This document shows positions 46,474 through 55,185 of a stretch of DNA of 64,000 nt, piece by piece. The notes beneath the pieces are model-generated. The model saw only the letters and a program-made list of their open reading frames with translations, had not been told where the DNA came from and searched no databases. Where the stretch lies: contig NZ_CP134152.1 of assembly GCF_032164335.1 (NCBI RefSeq), forward strand, positions 4,464,001 through 4,528,000. Direction: 5' to 3'. The DNA is from Winslowiella toletana. Its GTDB lineage: Bacteria > Pseudomonadota > Gammaproteobacteria > Enterobacterales > Enterobacteriaceae. Each line of letters starts with the position of its first letter. Positions within the stretch are counted from its first letter, which is position 1. The translations under genes were made by a program, and so were the position numbers.

Positions 46474-47376
46474 ATGGATGTCAGAGCCCTACGCTATTTC
46501 GTCGAAGTGGTTCGTCAGCAAAGCTTTACCCGTGCAGCAGAGCAGCTGTATGTGACCCAGCCGACCATCAGTAAAATGCTGCGTCAACTGGAAGAGGAGC
46601 TGGACTGCACCCTGCTGGTACGCGAAGGCCGCAAACTGCATCTGACCAATACCGGACAAGCGGTGTATCAGCGCGGTCTGACCATCCTGCAGGAATTTAA
46701 ACAGCTGGAAACCGAGATTGGCGATATTAATGAATTGAAAACCGGCGAGCTGCGTCTCGGCATTCCGCCAATGGTTGGTATGCAGATCGTGGGGTCGATT
46801 TCCGCCTTTCGTCAGCGTTATCCGGGCATTGAACTGAAAATTTCAGAGTTCGGTGGGCTTACCGTGCAGCAAGCGGTGCTGTCCGGCAGTCTCGACTTAG
46901 CGCTGACCGCGCTGCCGCTGGCAGAGGATCTGCCGTTAAACACTCTGCCGCTAATGAGTCATCCACTCTGCGTGCTGGTGCCGCGCAGCGCACCGTGGCT
47001 GAACCGAAGCAGCATTGCGCTGGCTGAACTGGCCGAACATCAGATTCTGATTTTTAACGAGGAGTTTTCACTTAACCGTCAGCTGATGCAGGCTTTTCAG
47101 CGCAGCGGATTCACACCGAAAATTGCGGTGCGCAGTGGTCAGTGGGATTTTCTGGCAGCAATGGTGCAGGCAGGCATGGGCGTGGCGGTGTTACCGGAGC
47201 CAATTTGTCAGCGGCTGGATAAGCAATCGCTACTGTGGTTGCCGCTGGAGTCGGATATGGAGTGGAAACTGGGGTTAATCTGGCGAGAAGGCAGCTATCT
47301 GTCGCGCAGTGCGCAGGCGTGGATTCACTGTTGCCGTGAGTTTTGGCCGGGTGAAGCACCGAGATTATCGGTATAG
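46474..47376 (+). CDS. LysR-family regulator, CidR-like
   Basis: The product is 300 residues. The N-terminal LysR helix-turn-helix (RALRYFVEVVRQQSFTRAAEQLYVTQPTISKMLRQLEEELDCTLLVREGRKLHLTNTG) is followed by an effector domain (LRLGIPPMVGMQIV onward). It is divergent from the cidA/lrgA-type gene with 104 bp between them, so it is the probable regulator of that pair. Start ATG follows AAAGGAA. A GC-rich hairpin (47375-47398) closes the gene against convergent yjcE. Confidence 0.9.
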   Translation: MDVRALRYFVEVVRQQSFTRAAEQLYVTQPTISKMLRQLEEELDCTLLVREGRKLHLTNTGQAVYQRGLTILQEFKQLETEIGDINELKTGELRLGIPPMVGMQIVGSISAFRQRYPGIELKISEFGGLTVQQAVLSGSLDLALTALPLAEDLPLNTLPLMSHPLCVLVPRSAPWLNRSSIALAELAEHQILIFNEEFSLNRQLMQAFQRSGFTPKIAVRSGQWDFLAAMVQAGMGVAVLPEPICQRLDKQSLLWLPLESDMEWKLGLIWREGSYLSRSAQAWIHCCREFWPGEAPRLSV

Positions 47377-47398
47377 GGGAGACGCTCTCGCCTCCCCT
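47375..47398. terminator. Bidirectional terminator hairpin, variant of the shared palindrome
   Basis: AGGGGAGACG (47375-47384) pairs with CGCCTCCCCT (47389-47398) with one mismatch and a 4-base loop. It is a close relative of the identical hairpins at 23628 and 57546, again at a 3' boundary between genes. Confidence 0.7.
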
Positions 47399-47413
47399 GT
47401 GGAAGGATGCCGG

Positions 47414-49063
47414 TTACTCCTCTTTCTCAATCAGCAATGCTTCCAGCAAATCGAGATCGTGCAGCAACTTCATCATGGTTTCATTAGTGATTTGCTGCGT
47501 CGCACGCAGATGGTAAACCTCGCCACGCTCGGCGCGCAGCGCGGTTAAGCGGAAGCGACGTTCAAGGTTTTCCGCAAACAGCGCGCGTTCTGCATCCTCT
47601 TTACCGTCGATACGCCGACGCAAATTGCCGACAACCCGCGCACTGGTCTCTTTCAGCAGCTCGGTATCAATATTCTCTTCGGTATCAACGGCCAGTCGCT
47701 CTTCCATTTTACGCAGGCTTTCGATCGCCACCCCCGCCATCGCGGCACGGGCATTCTGCATCTCATGGCGATGGGCTGACTTATCAATGCCCTCGACACC
47801 ACGCAGCAGAATCGGCAGCAAAATCACCCCGACAAACAGCGAGAACAGAATCACGCCGGTAGCGAGGAAAATCAGCTCATAACGCGCCGGAAAATCATCA
47901 CCGTTGGTCAGCAGCAGTGGAATCGACAGCACACCCGCGAGGGTAATTGCACCACGCACGCCGGCAAACGACGCGATCAATAACTCACGCGTTGAGTAGT
48001 TGCCGAACTCCATTGGGCGTTTGGTCATAAACCGACGGCTCAGACGCTGCATAATCCACAACCAGCCGAAACGCACAATCATCAGCGCCGCGTAGATCAA
48101 CACGATATCGGTAAACAGCATCCACAGCTGGACGTTCGGATCGGCCTGAGCCTCTGCCACCGAGGTTTCCAGAATGCCCGGTAACTGCAGACCAAGCATC
48201 AGGAACACCATGCCGTTAAACACAAACTCCAGCATCTGCCAGACGCTGTTGGCACGCAGTCGCATCGCTAACGGTGCCTGACGCATAATGCCAGAGCGGG
48301 TGATGGTCATACCGGCAGCCACTGCCGCCAAAATGCCGGAAACCCCAAGGTGTTCTGCAATCAGATAAGAGGCAAACGGCAGCAGCAGCAGCAAAACGGT
48401 TTGCGTTGCCGGATCGTCACCGCTCAGACGGCTGAACAGGCGCAATGATTTACCAAACAACCAGCAAACGGCAATACCCGCCAGCAGGCCGCCAATCGCT
48501 ACCTTCAGGAATTCGACGCTGGCACCTGAAACGGTAAACACCATGGTGCCCATCGCCACTGCGACGGCAAACTTAAGCGAGACCAGGCCAGAGGCATCGT
48601 TCATCAGCGCCTCGCCCTGCAGAATCGACATGATCTTCTTCGGTATTCGCCCTTCTCCGACAATGCCGGAAAGCGCCACCGCATCGGTCGGCGACAGCAC
48701 CGCCGCCAGCGCAAATGCCGGAATCAGTGGAATGCCAGGCACCATCCAGTAAATCAGATAGCCGATTCCGACCACGGTGATCAACACCAGCACCAGCGCC
48801 AGGCCGATTATTTCGCGGCCATGATGCAGGAATTCACTGGTCGGCGTTTTCCAGCCGTCAGCAAACAGTAGCGGCGGAATAAACAGGACTAAAAACAGTT
48901 CAGGATCGAAGTCCACATGCAGGCCAAAATTTGGCCAGGCTAACAGTGCACCGGCGGCGATTTGCACCAGCGGTAAGGGGATCTGAAACGGAATTATGCG
49001 TGCAGCGACACCGGATAGTGAAACCACCAGCGTCATAATCAGTATTGTAAAGAATATTTCCAT
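47414..49063 (-). CDS. yjcE: Cation/proton antiporter YjcE (CPA1 family)
   Basis: This 549-residue inner-membrane protein, the same length as E. coli YjcE, has about 12 N-terminal transmembrane segments. Conserved pieces are LVLFIPPLLFADGWKTPTSEFLHHGREI, FALAAVLSPTDAVALSGIVGEGRIPKKIMSILQGEALMNDASGLVSLKFA (the ion-binding ND and TD motifs) and SFAGVRGAITLAGVLSIPL. A cytoplasmic helical tail (about residues 440-549) follows. It exchanges Na+ or K+ for H+. ATG 49063 follows AAGGA; an open frame runs on upstream to 49153. Confidence 0.93.
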   Translation of the reverse strand: MEIFFTILIMTLVVSLSGVAARIIPFQIPLPLVQIAAGALLAWPNFGLHVDFDPELFLVLFIPPLLFADGWKTPTSEFLHHGREIIGLALVLVLITVVGIGYLIYWMVPGIPLIPAFALAAVLSPTDAVALSGIVGEGRIPKKIMSILQGEALMNDASGLVSLKFAVAVAMGTMVFTVSGASVEFLKVAIGGLLAGIAVCWLFGKSLRLFSRLSGDDPATQTVLLLLLPFASYLIAEHLGVSGILAAVAAGMTITRSGIMRQAPLAMRLRANSVWQMLEFVFNGMVFLMLGLQLPGILETSVAEAQADPNVQLWMLFTDIVLIYAALMIVRFGWLWIMQRLSRRFMTKRPMEFGNYSTRELLIASFAGVRGAITLAGVLSIPLLLTNGDDFPARYELIFLATGVILFSLFVGVILLPILLRGVEGIDKSAHRHEMQNARAAMAGVAIESLRKMEERLAVDTEENIDTELLKETSARVVGNLRRRIDGKEDAERALFAENLERRFRLTALRAERGEVYHLRATQQITNETMMKLLHDLDLLEALLIEKEE

Positions 49064-49285
49064 GCTTTCCTTGAAGCCTCTTCTTCCAACAGGCGTGATA
49101 AATACAGGCATGGGGAACAACATGCCTGAAGGAATTGTAAAACAAAAAGGCAAACCGTTTAAAAACAGGACGTGCGGTCAGGGAAATTAGAGACGATTCT
49201 GGCGTAAAAACGCCGAAATATGGCGTGATGTAGCGGAAAAGAGAATATTTCGCTGGGGCATCCGTTCCCCATACCTCATCACTGA

Positions 49286-50635
49286 TTAAATCGCCCAGCC
49301 GCCTGCATAAAAAGCAATCAGCGCTACGGCAATTACCACAGTACCGATATTCAGCTTGCGCCACTCACCGGCAAAGATACGGCCAATCACCAGCGCACCA
49401 AAGCCCAGCATGATGCCGGTAACGATATTGCAGGTCAGTACGATAAATACCGCGCACAGCAAGCCGGACATGGCATCAACATAGTCGCCGAAATCGATCT
49501 TTGAGACATTGCTCAGCATCAGCAGACCAACATACATCAGCGCCGGTGCGGTGGCATAAGCCGGAACCAGGTAGGCCAGCGGCGACATAAACAGAATCAG
49601 CATAAACAGCAGGCCAACGACAATCGCCGTCAGGCCGGTTTTACCCCCCGCCGCGGTGCCGGCTGCGGACTCGATATACACCGCCGCAGGCGATGAACCA
49701 ACCAGACCGGCAAAGATGCTGCTGACCGAGTCAGTCGTCAGCGCTTTTCCACCGTTAATAATTTGGTTGTCTTTATCCAGCAGATTAGCCTGGCCCGCTA
49801 CCGCACGGATGGTGCCGGTGGCGTCAAACACCGCGGTCATCACCAGTGCCAGTACCGTAGGTAATACCGCCGGTTTCAGTGCGCCGAGAATATCAAGGCT
49901 GAACACCAGCGAGTTGCCTTCGGCATCGCTCAGGCTTGGCATCGCAAACAGCCCCTGATATTTCACCGCTGGATCGAAGATCAACCCGATGATTGATATC
50001 GCAATAATCGTCAGCAGAATTCCGCCCGGTACACGCAGTTTTTCCAGACCAAAGATTGCCGCGAGGCCGATCAGTGACAGCAAAACCGGAAATGAGGCGA
50101 AGTCACCCAATGCCACCGGCAGACCCGGCGCGGGATTTTTCACCACCAGACCCACGCTGTCGGCAGCAATCAGCAGCAGAAACAGGCCGATACCGACTCC
50201 GGTTCCATGCGCTACGCCCATCGGCATATTACGCAATATCCAGGAGCGGATGCCGGTGGCCGAGATAATGGTAAACAGCACCCCCATCAGGAATACCGCG
50301 CCCAGCGCCACTGGCACACTGATCTGCTGGCCCAGCACCAGGCTGAAAGCAGTAAAAGCGGTCAGTGAAATTGCACAGCCAATCGCCATCGGCAAATTAG
50401 CCCATAAGCCCATAATAATGGAGCCAAAAGCGGCAACCAGACAGGTTGAAACAAACACTGCGGTTGGCGGAAAGCCTGCCTTGCCCAGCATACCCGGCAC
50501 CACAATCACCGAATAAACCATGGCAAGGAAGGTCGTGAGGCCAGCTAAAACCTCCTGACGCACGCTGCTGTTGCGCGCAGAGATTTTAAACCAGGCGTCG
50601 AAAGAACCGCTGGCCTGACGTGAAGGAGTCGACAT
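49286..50635 (-). CDS. ghxP: Guanine/hypoxanthine permease GhxP
   Basis: This 449-residue proton-coupled purine permease of the AzgA-like NCS2 branch has [32 protein letters not shown] at the N-terminus, [34 protein letters not shown], and [31 protein letters not shown] (substrate-site region). It imports guanine and hypoxanthine. A PurR box lies 118 bp upstream (50753), so purine repression is expected. In E. coli it also sits between soxR and yjcE. Confidence 0.94.
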   Translation of the reverse strand: MSTPSRQASGSFDAWFKISARNSSVRQEVLAGLTTFLAMVYSVIVVPGMLGKAGFPPTAVFVSTCLVAAFGSIIMGLWANLPMAIGCAISLTAFTAFSLVLGQQISVPVALGAVFLMGVLFTIISATGIRSWILRNMPMGVAHGTGVGIGLFLLLIAADSVGLVVKNPAPGLPVALGDFASFPVLLSLIGLAAIFGLEKLRVPGGILLTIIAISIIGLIFDPAVKYQGLFAMPSLSDAEGNSLVFSLDILGALKPAVLPTVLALVMTAVFDATGTIRAVAGQANLLDKDNQIINGGKALTTDSVSSIFAGLVGSSPAAVYIESAAGTAAGGKTGLTAIVVGLLFMLILFMSPLAYLVPAYATAPALMYVGLLMLSNVSKIDFGDYVDAMSGLLCAVFIVLTCNIVTGIMLGFGALVIGRIFAGEWRKLNIGTVVIAVALIAFYAGGWAI

Positions 50636-50752
50636 AGAGAATATCCCCTGAGATTTCTTATGATGTATTCATGCATGGCGCGTATCAGTCGCACCCTGGT
50701 GGCGGGAAACACACTTCCCGACATAAAAGCTGTTATTACCCTATAAGCGAAT

Positions 50753-50768
50753 AAGCAAACGTTTACTT
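50753..50768. promoter_or_regulatory. PurR box upstream of ghxP
   Basis: AAGCAAACGTTTACTT matches every fixed position of the PurR consensus ANGCAANCGNTTNCNT. E. coli ghxP belongs to the PurR regulon, so purine-dependent repression is expected. Confidence 0.82.
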
Positions 50769-50784
50769 CGCCGGCCAGATAAAA

Positions 50785-50801
50785 GGCGCACTGAGTGCGC
50801 C
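50785..50801 (-). terminator. Probable terminator after the GST gene
   Basis: GGCGCAC and GTGCGCC form a perfect 7-bp stem with a 3-base loop; on the minus strand TTTTAT follows. Confidence 0.6.
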
Positions 50802-51011
50802 GATTTAAAAGGTAAACGATTATCCTGCCTTTAATGACGGATTTTCAACTGCTGTTTACGGTTAAATGACGACATTTAGCGATATTTCAGCAGTAAAATG
50901 CGCTCGCTAACCGCCGATCAGACTGTACCTGGCGGCGGCGACACTGCGTAATAGGGTTTTCTTATCAACAATCCGCAGCCACATCAGGGTGATAGCTTTG
51001 GAATGAAGAAA

Positions 51012-51674
51012 CTACCCCAGCTTCAGCTCGCCACCCTGTTGAATCGCACGCTGCCAGGCGGCGCGGGTCTGAATTTTATCCAGCCAGGCTTTGGTATGAG
51101 GCGTATTGGTAAGACTGTCGCGCGTGGTCAACGCCTGAAGTGGAAAACTCATCTGAACATCGGCGATACTGAAATTTTGCCCGGCAAACCACGGATTTTT
51201 AGCCAGATGCTGCTCAATAAATTGTTGATGGGTAACAATTTGCTTATCGAGATACGCCTTCTGTACTCCTTTACCGAATGCGGCACCAATCGGGCGCATC
51301 AGCCACGGCACCGGCGGTTTACCCATCCGGCTAAAGATCAGCTTCATCACCAATAGCGGCATCAGCGAACCTTCCGCGTAGTGCAGCCAGTAACGAGACT
51401 GCAGCATCTCCTCTTCATCAGACAGTTTTAGCCGATATTCAGAGTCATAGCGTTCGGCGAGGTACTCGAGAATTGCGCCAGATTCGGCAATTACGCGGTT
51501 ATCATCGGTAATCACCGGTGATTTACCCAGCGGATGAACTTTTTTTAACTCGGCAGGAGCCAGCATGCTGTTTTCACGCTGATAGCGTTTGATCTGGTAA
51601 GGCACTTCCAGCTCTTCCAGCAGCCACAGCACACGCTGCGAGCGCGAATTATCGAGATGATGAACAGTGATCAT
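51012..51674 (-). CDS. Glutathione S-transferase
   Basis: The product is 220 residues. The N-terminal thioredoxin-like domain (HHLDNSRSQRVLWLLEELEVPYQIKRYQR, with Ser of NSRSQR as the probable glutathione-activating residue; KSPVITDDNRVIAESGAILEYLAERY binds the glutathione gamma-glutamyl group) is followed by an all-helical domain (DEEEMLQSRYWLHYAEGSL ... NPWFAGQNFSIADVQMSFPL). It lies 29 bp downstream of soxR in the same direction, so it may be co-transcribed and take part in the oxidative-stress response. Confidence 0.9.
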   Translation of the reverse strand: MITVHHLDNSRSQRVLWLLEELEVPYQIKRYQRENSMLAPAELKKVHPLGKSPVITDDNRVIAESGAILEYLAERYDSEYRLKLSDEEEMLQSRYWLHYAEGSLMPLLVMKLIFSRMGKPPVPWLMRPIGAAFGKGVQKAYLDKQIVTHQQFIEQHLAKNPWFAGQNFSIADVQMSFPLQALTTRDSLTNTPHTKAWLDKIQTRAAWQRAIQQGGELKLG

Positions 51675-51703
51675 GGCGTAACCTTGTGTTTAACGGCGAT
51701 TAA

Positions 51704-52189
51704 TCAGTATAGACCTTCATCCTCACTTTCAATTTCCGGATTGAGCAATATCGCCCCGGTTCCTTGGGTGGAAAGACGGTCGTCCGGGTTACGCAGCGGA
51801 CAGTCACTCATCGATAAACAGCCACAGCCAATACAACCATCCAGCTGATCGCGCAGGCGCGTCAGGGTTTCAATACGCTTATCCAGCTCTGAACGCCACT
51901 GCTGCGTCAACTCAGACCAGGCCTTTACCGAAATCTTTTTATCGACCGGCACATTCATCAGGTTGTCACTGAGTGTCGCCAGCGGAATGCCAATGCGCTG
52001 GGCAATTTTGATGATTGCCACCCGGCGCAATACATCACGCTGATAACGACGCTGATTGCCGGCATTGCGCGTGCTGGAAATTAATCCTTTGGATTCATAA
52101 AAATGCAGTGCGGAGACGGCGACGCCACAGCGCTTCGCCACTTCGCCGGGCGTCAGAACGGTTTTCTGGCGATTGCGATCTTTTTTCAT
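51704..52189 (-). CDS. soxR: Redox-sensing transcriptional activator SoxR
   Basis: This 161-residue MerR-family regulator has an N-terminal winged helix ([62 protein letters not shown]), a dimerisation helix and the [2Fe-2S] motif [12 protein letters not shown] with all four cysteines. Oxidation of the cluster by redox-cycling drugs or nitric oxide makes it activate soxS. It is divergent from soxS with the operator between them. Confidence 0.97.
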   Translation of the reverse strand: MKKDRNRQKTVLTPGEVAKRCGVAVSALHFYESKGLISSTRNAGNQRRYQRDVLRRVAIIKIAQRIGIPLATLSDNLMNVPVDKKISVKAWSELTQQWRSELDKRIETLTRLRDQLDGCIGCGCLSMSDCPLRNPDDRLSTQGTGAILLNPEIESEDEGLY

Positions 52190-52196
52190 TTAGCCC

Positions 52197-52227
52197 TTTA
52201 CCTCAAGTTAACTTGAGGAATTATACT
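52197..52227 (+). promoter_or_regulatory. soxS promoter with SoxR operator
   Basis: The -35 is TTTACC (52197-52202) and the -10 is TATACT (52222-52227), separated by 19 bp, the overlong spacer that SoxR corrects by distorting DNA. The spacer contains the perfect 18-bp palindrome CCTCAAGTTAACTTGAGG (52201-52218), the canonical SoxR operator. The same site would also affect soxR transcription. Confidence 0.95.
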
Positions 52228-52278
52228 CCTCCACCAACAGAACAGCGAAATCAAAATCTATAAATGAAGGATGAGGTC

Positions 52279-52680
52279 ATGATGCATAACGAAATTATTC
52301 ATACACTGACTGGCTGGATTGAACAGAATTTAGATAAAACGTTATCGATTGATGAAGTGGCAGCGAAATCAGGTTATTCGAAGTGGCACCTGCAACGTAT
52401 GTTCCGTACCGTCACGAAACAGACGTTGGGTGGATACATTCGTGAGCGTCGCCTGACACTGGCTGCGGAAGCACTGTCAAAAACCCAGCGCCCGGTGTTT
52501 GATATTGCTATGCAGTATGGCTATGACTCGCAGCAGACCTTTTCTCGCGTATTTCGCCGTCAGTTCTCCCAGACGCCGACCGCTTATCGTCACACCATGC
52601 GTCGTCAGAGTTTGCAGCGTCAACGTCCTTATCCGTTCGACTGCGCCGCGCGCTTTGCGGGCTGCGGCCAGAGTAACTAA
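52279..52680 (+). CDS. soxS: Superoxide response activator SoxS
   Basis: This 133-residue AraC-family activator without a ligand domain has two helix-turn-helix motifs (IDEVAAKSGYSKWHLQRMFRTVTKQTLGGYIRERRL and FDIAMQYGYDSQQTFSRVFRRQFSQTPTAYRH). It switches on genes for superoxide and redox-cycler defence. The start at 52279 aligns with the E. coli N-terminus; a longer frame begins at 52264. It has a basic C-terminal extension (about 25 residues, RQSLQRQRPYPFDCAARFAGCGQSN) absent from the 107-residue E. coli SoxS, including two cysteines. Confidence 0.94.
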   Translation: MMHNEIIHTLTGWIEQNLDKTLSIDEVAAKSGYSKWHLQRMFRTVTKQTLGGYIRERRLTLAAEALSKTQRPVFDIAMQYGYDSQQTFSRVFRRQFSQTPTAYRHTMRRQSLQRQRPYPFDCAARFAGCGQSN

Positions 52681-52816
52681 TTTCACTGACCTCGCTCTCC
52701 CTTCCCCTGATGTCACAGGCATCAGGGGCTGCCCTGTTATTTCTCCTTCAGTACTGCGCAAAAAACTACCATACCAGGTATAAAAATCGTTCAATATTTA
52801 AAATCCGGTGATATAA

Positions 52817-52832
52817 TGTGATCCACGTCACA
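52817..52832. promoter_or_regulatory. CRP-binding site upstream of yjcB
   Basis: TGTGA-TCCACG-TCACA has both consensus half-sites with the 6-bp spacer, centred about 115 bp before the yjcB start. Confidence 0.75.
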
Positions 52833-52939
52833 AATATATCCCGGTATCAGCGCGCTGAGAAATCTTCCTGACATTTCTTCCGCCCCTTTGATGATGCCGC
52901 TTTTTCAGGTCAGGGCTTTCATCTCAAGAGGTTTGTTCG

Positions 52940-53221
52940 ATGGGCACTTTAACCGCCAGTGTGCTACTTATGCGTTGGGAACTGCTGAGCGCAGTGATGA
53001 TGTTTTTCGCCAGCACGTTCAAAATTAAATGCCGTCAGAAAAGCCGCAATGCCATGGCGTTTATCTTTAGTGGCATTGGTATTGGTATGTCATGCTGGTT
53101 TGTTACTGGTCTGTTCGGCATCACCCTGAGTATGGAGAACGTTAACCACTTCTGGGATGTATCGAAAGACGTGTTTGTTGACGTGATGAGCCAGGCACCG
53201 GCCAACTGGCCGATGCCGTAA
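52940..53221 (+). CDS. yjcB: Inner membrane protein YjcB
   Basis: This 93-residue protein, the same length as E. coli YjcB, shares the TLTxxVxLxRWxLLSAVMMFxAST start and the C-terminal Q(T/A)PxxWPM ending. Two hydrophobic segments (about 6-26 and 42-63) predict membrane insertion. Function unknown. In E. coli it lies near soxS with yjcC between them; here yjcC is absent and yjcB follows soxS directly. A perfect CRP box lies upstream. Confidence 0.88.
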   Translation: MGTLTASVLLMRWELLSAVMMFFASTFKIKCRQKSRNAMAFIFSGIGIGMSCWFVTGLFGITLSMENVNHFWDVSKDVFVDVMSQAPANWPMP

Positions 53222-53226
53222 AAGCC

Positions 53227-54192
53227 TTAGCGGGATGACGACAGCGGTTTAATCACCGGTTCGGGTTTAATCCGCATCGCGTAGATCACTCCGGCGATCA
53301 GGCAAATAATCCCGCACAGCGTCATTAACGGCGGCCACTGCTGGCGCAGCAGAAAGGTATATCCCAATCCTGCCAGAATCTCGAAGACAATCAATGGGCC
53401 AACCAGTACCGTCGGCAGACGCTGGCTGGCTTCATTCCAGCATAACGCGCCCAGCCACGAGCAAAACAGGCCAATGACCAGCATCAGTGGAATAAACACT
53501 TCCGGGCGCGGGCCAAACGGCAGCGCAAAGGCTGGCTGAGTCAGCGCCAGGTTCGCTGTTACCACCACACCGGCAATCAACGCGACCGGCAATGTCACCA
53601 GCCCCTGCGCGGTCGCCCAGGTGCCCGGTTTTTTATCCGGATTCTCCCGCAGCCAGCGAGAGTTGCGTAGCGGATACCAGGTCCAGCAGGCAACGGCAAT
53701 CAGCGCCAGCGCAATGCCACTGAGATAGCGCCAGAGATCAAAATCCACCGCGCCACTTTGCAATTCCGCCGCATTAACGCATATCAGCCCCAGCGCAATA
53801 AGCAGCAAGGCAGGCGTCAGTTTGCGCCACGATAATCGGCCGTCATGATGCCCATAGACCAGGTTGGCGGTTACCGAGATCACCACCGGCAGCGTGCCGA
53901 TAATCATGGTCGAGACAGGCGCACCGGTGCGCTGGATAGCATTGGCGAGGCAGGTGTAATAGAGAATATTGCCAATCACCGTCAGTTTTAGCGCCTCAAT
54001 CCAGTCGGCACGCGACAGCTGGCGTAAACGTTGACGCGCATGCCACGCTAGCGGCAGCGCCAGCAGACCAAACGCCACGTAACGCCCGACCGACTGCAAC
54101 GCTCCCGGATATTCCGGCACCAACAGCGGGCCAACAAAAATTAATCCCCACATTAAGCCTGCGGAGAGAGCAAATAATACGCCAGAGAACAT
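53227..54192 (-). CDS. DMT-superfamily (EamA) transporter
   Basis: This 321-residue inner-membrane protein has ten predicted segments in two EamA repeats (first about 5-140, second about 150-300). It is a drug/metabolite exporter of the RhaT/YdcZ-like broad group. The substrate cannot be told from sequence. It is convergent with yjcB and lies 75 bp downstream of an AraC-type regulator in the same direction, so that regulator is a candidate controller. Confidence 0.85.
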   Translation of the reverse strand: MFSGVLFALSAGLMWGLIFVGPLLVPEYPGALQSVGRYVAFGLLALPLAWHARQRLRQLSRADWIEALKLTVIGNILYYTCLANAIQRTGAPVSTMIIGTLPVVISVTANLVYGHHDGRLSWRKLTPALLLIALGLICVNAAELQSGAVDFDLWRYLSGIALALIAVACWTWYPLRNSRWLRENPDKKPGTWATAQGLVTLPVALIAGVVVTANLALTQPAFALPFGPRPEVFIPLMLVIGLFCSWLGALCWNEASQRLPTVLVGPLIVFEILAGLGYTFLLRQQWPPLMTLCGIICLIAGVIYAMRIKPEPVIKPLSSSR

Positions 54193-54267
54193 GATTAGCC
54201 TGCTAAACAGTAAAAACAGCCATCAGTCTGGCGTGAATTACGGCAGAAATATTGTATGAGATTGCGG

Positions 54268-55101
54268 TTAACGCCGTGGCGGCATGACCTGCTTTTGATA
54301 GCGGCCCGGCGTAATACCATAGCGCTGAGAAAAAGTGCGCGTCAGATGTGCCTGGTCGGTCAGGCCCGACGTTGCCGCCACTTCCGCCAGCGGCACACCG
54401 CGCGTTAGCAGCTGCTTTGCCTCAAACAGACGAAACGCCATCAGCATCTGGTGCGGCGTAACGTGATACTGCTGCTTAAACTGACGCAGGAAATGATAAG
54501 GACTCAGCGACACCAGCGCCGCCAGTTCGGCGAGCGTGATATTGCGCTCGAAATTGGCCCGCAGGTAGTCTCTGACGATATCAAAGCGATGCGCAGGCTC
54601 AGCCTGCAGCTTATTTGCCACCCGCGCGTGAGGACGGAATAATTGCATGATATTCAGCAACAAACTCTCTGCCGCCAGCGAATCACTCGCCTGCCAGAGT
54701 GCGGCCAGCGACTGTGACAGCTGTTGTGAAGTGGCGAGATCGTCACGTACCGCATCGGTAAACCACCAGCCCTGCTCACCGGAAAGTGACTCCAGCATCT
54801 GCGGCTCAATATAAAGCATCCGATAGCGCCAGCCTTCATCTGTGGCTGACTCGCCGGTATGCAGTTCGTCCGGATTCATCAATACCAGCGAATGGGTCGG
54901 CGCAACGTGATTGACGCCGCGATAGCGAAAGCGCTCCGCGCCAAAATCGATGGTGCCAATACCAAAAGCTTCATGGGTATGCGGCTCAAACGCGTAGCTG
55001 GAGATATGCGCGTGATACAGCTCCACTCCCGGCAACGACGGTAAATGACGGAACTGTGCGCGATCTTTTTCACATGGAAACTGTTCAGGTACGCCTTGCA
55101 C
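54268..55101 (-). CDS. AraC-family transcriptional regulator
   Basis: The product is 277 residues. The N-terminal AraC-type ligand-binding cupin (HISSYAFEPHTHEAFGIGTIDFGAERFRYRGVNHVAPTHSLVLMNPDELHTGESATDEGWRYRMLYI) is followed by two C-terminal helix-turn-helix motifs (LAELAALVSLSPYHFLRQFKQQYHVTPHQ and LAEVAATSGLTDQAHLTRTFSQRYGITPGRY). Such regulators often control a neighbouring exporter; the DMT gene downstream fits. The start is GTG with GGGAG 6 bases upstream. Confidence 0.88.
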   Translation of the reverse strand: MQGVPEQFPCEKDRAQFRHLPSLPGVELYHAHISSYAFEPHTHEAFGIGTIDFGAERFRYRGVNHVAPTHSLVLMNPDELHTGESATDEGWRYRMLYIEPQMLESLSGEQGWWFTDAVRDDLATSQQLSQSLAALWQASDSLAAESLLLNIMQLFRPHARVANKLQAEPAHRFDIVRDYLRANFERNITLAELAALVSLSPYHFLRQFKQQYHVTPHQMLMAFRLFEAKQLLTRGVPLAEVAATSGLTDQAHLTRTFSQRYGITPGRYQKQVMPPRR

Positions 55102-55185
55102 TGCACACTCCCGCTACTATAACGATGAAGGGATAAGCATAATAGAATGCCAGTCGCTTGCTCAACAATGCAAAGGAGTTTCACA

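Larger units (their letters stand above)
50636..51011. other. Intergenic region between the GST gene and ghxP
   Basis: It holds the ghxP PurR box (50753-50768) and a stem GGCGCAC/GTGCGCC (50785-50801) followed on the minus strand by TTTTAT, which would terminate transcription coming from the GST gene. Nothing else is recognised. Confidence 0.6.

Noticed and set aside
49989-50516. 175-codon plus-strand frame inside ghxP
   Set aside because: Antisense shadow of ghxP; low-complexity Pro/Thr/Ile composition and no start signal.
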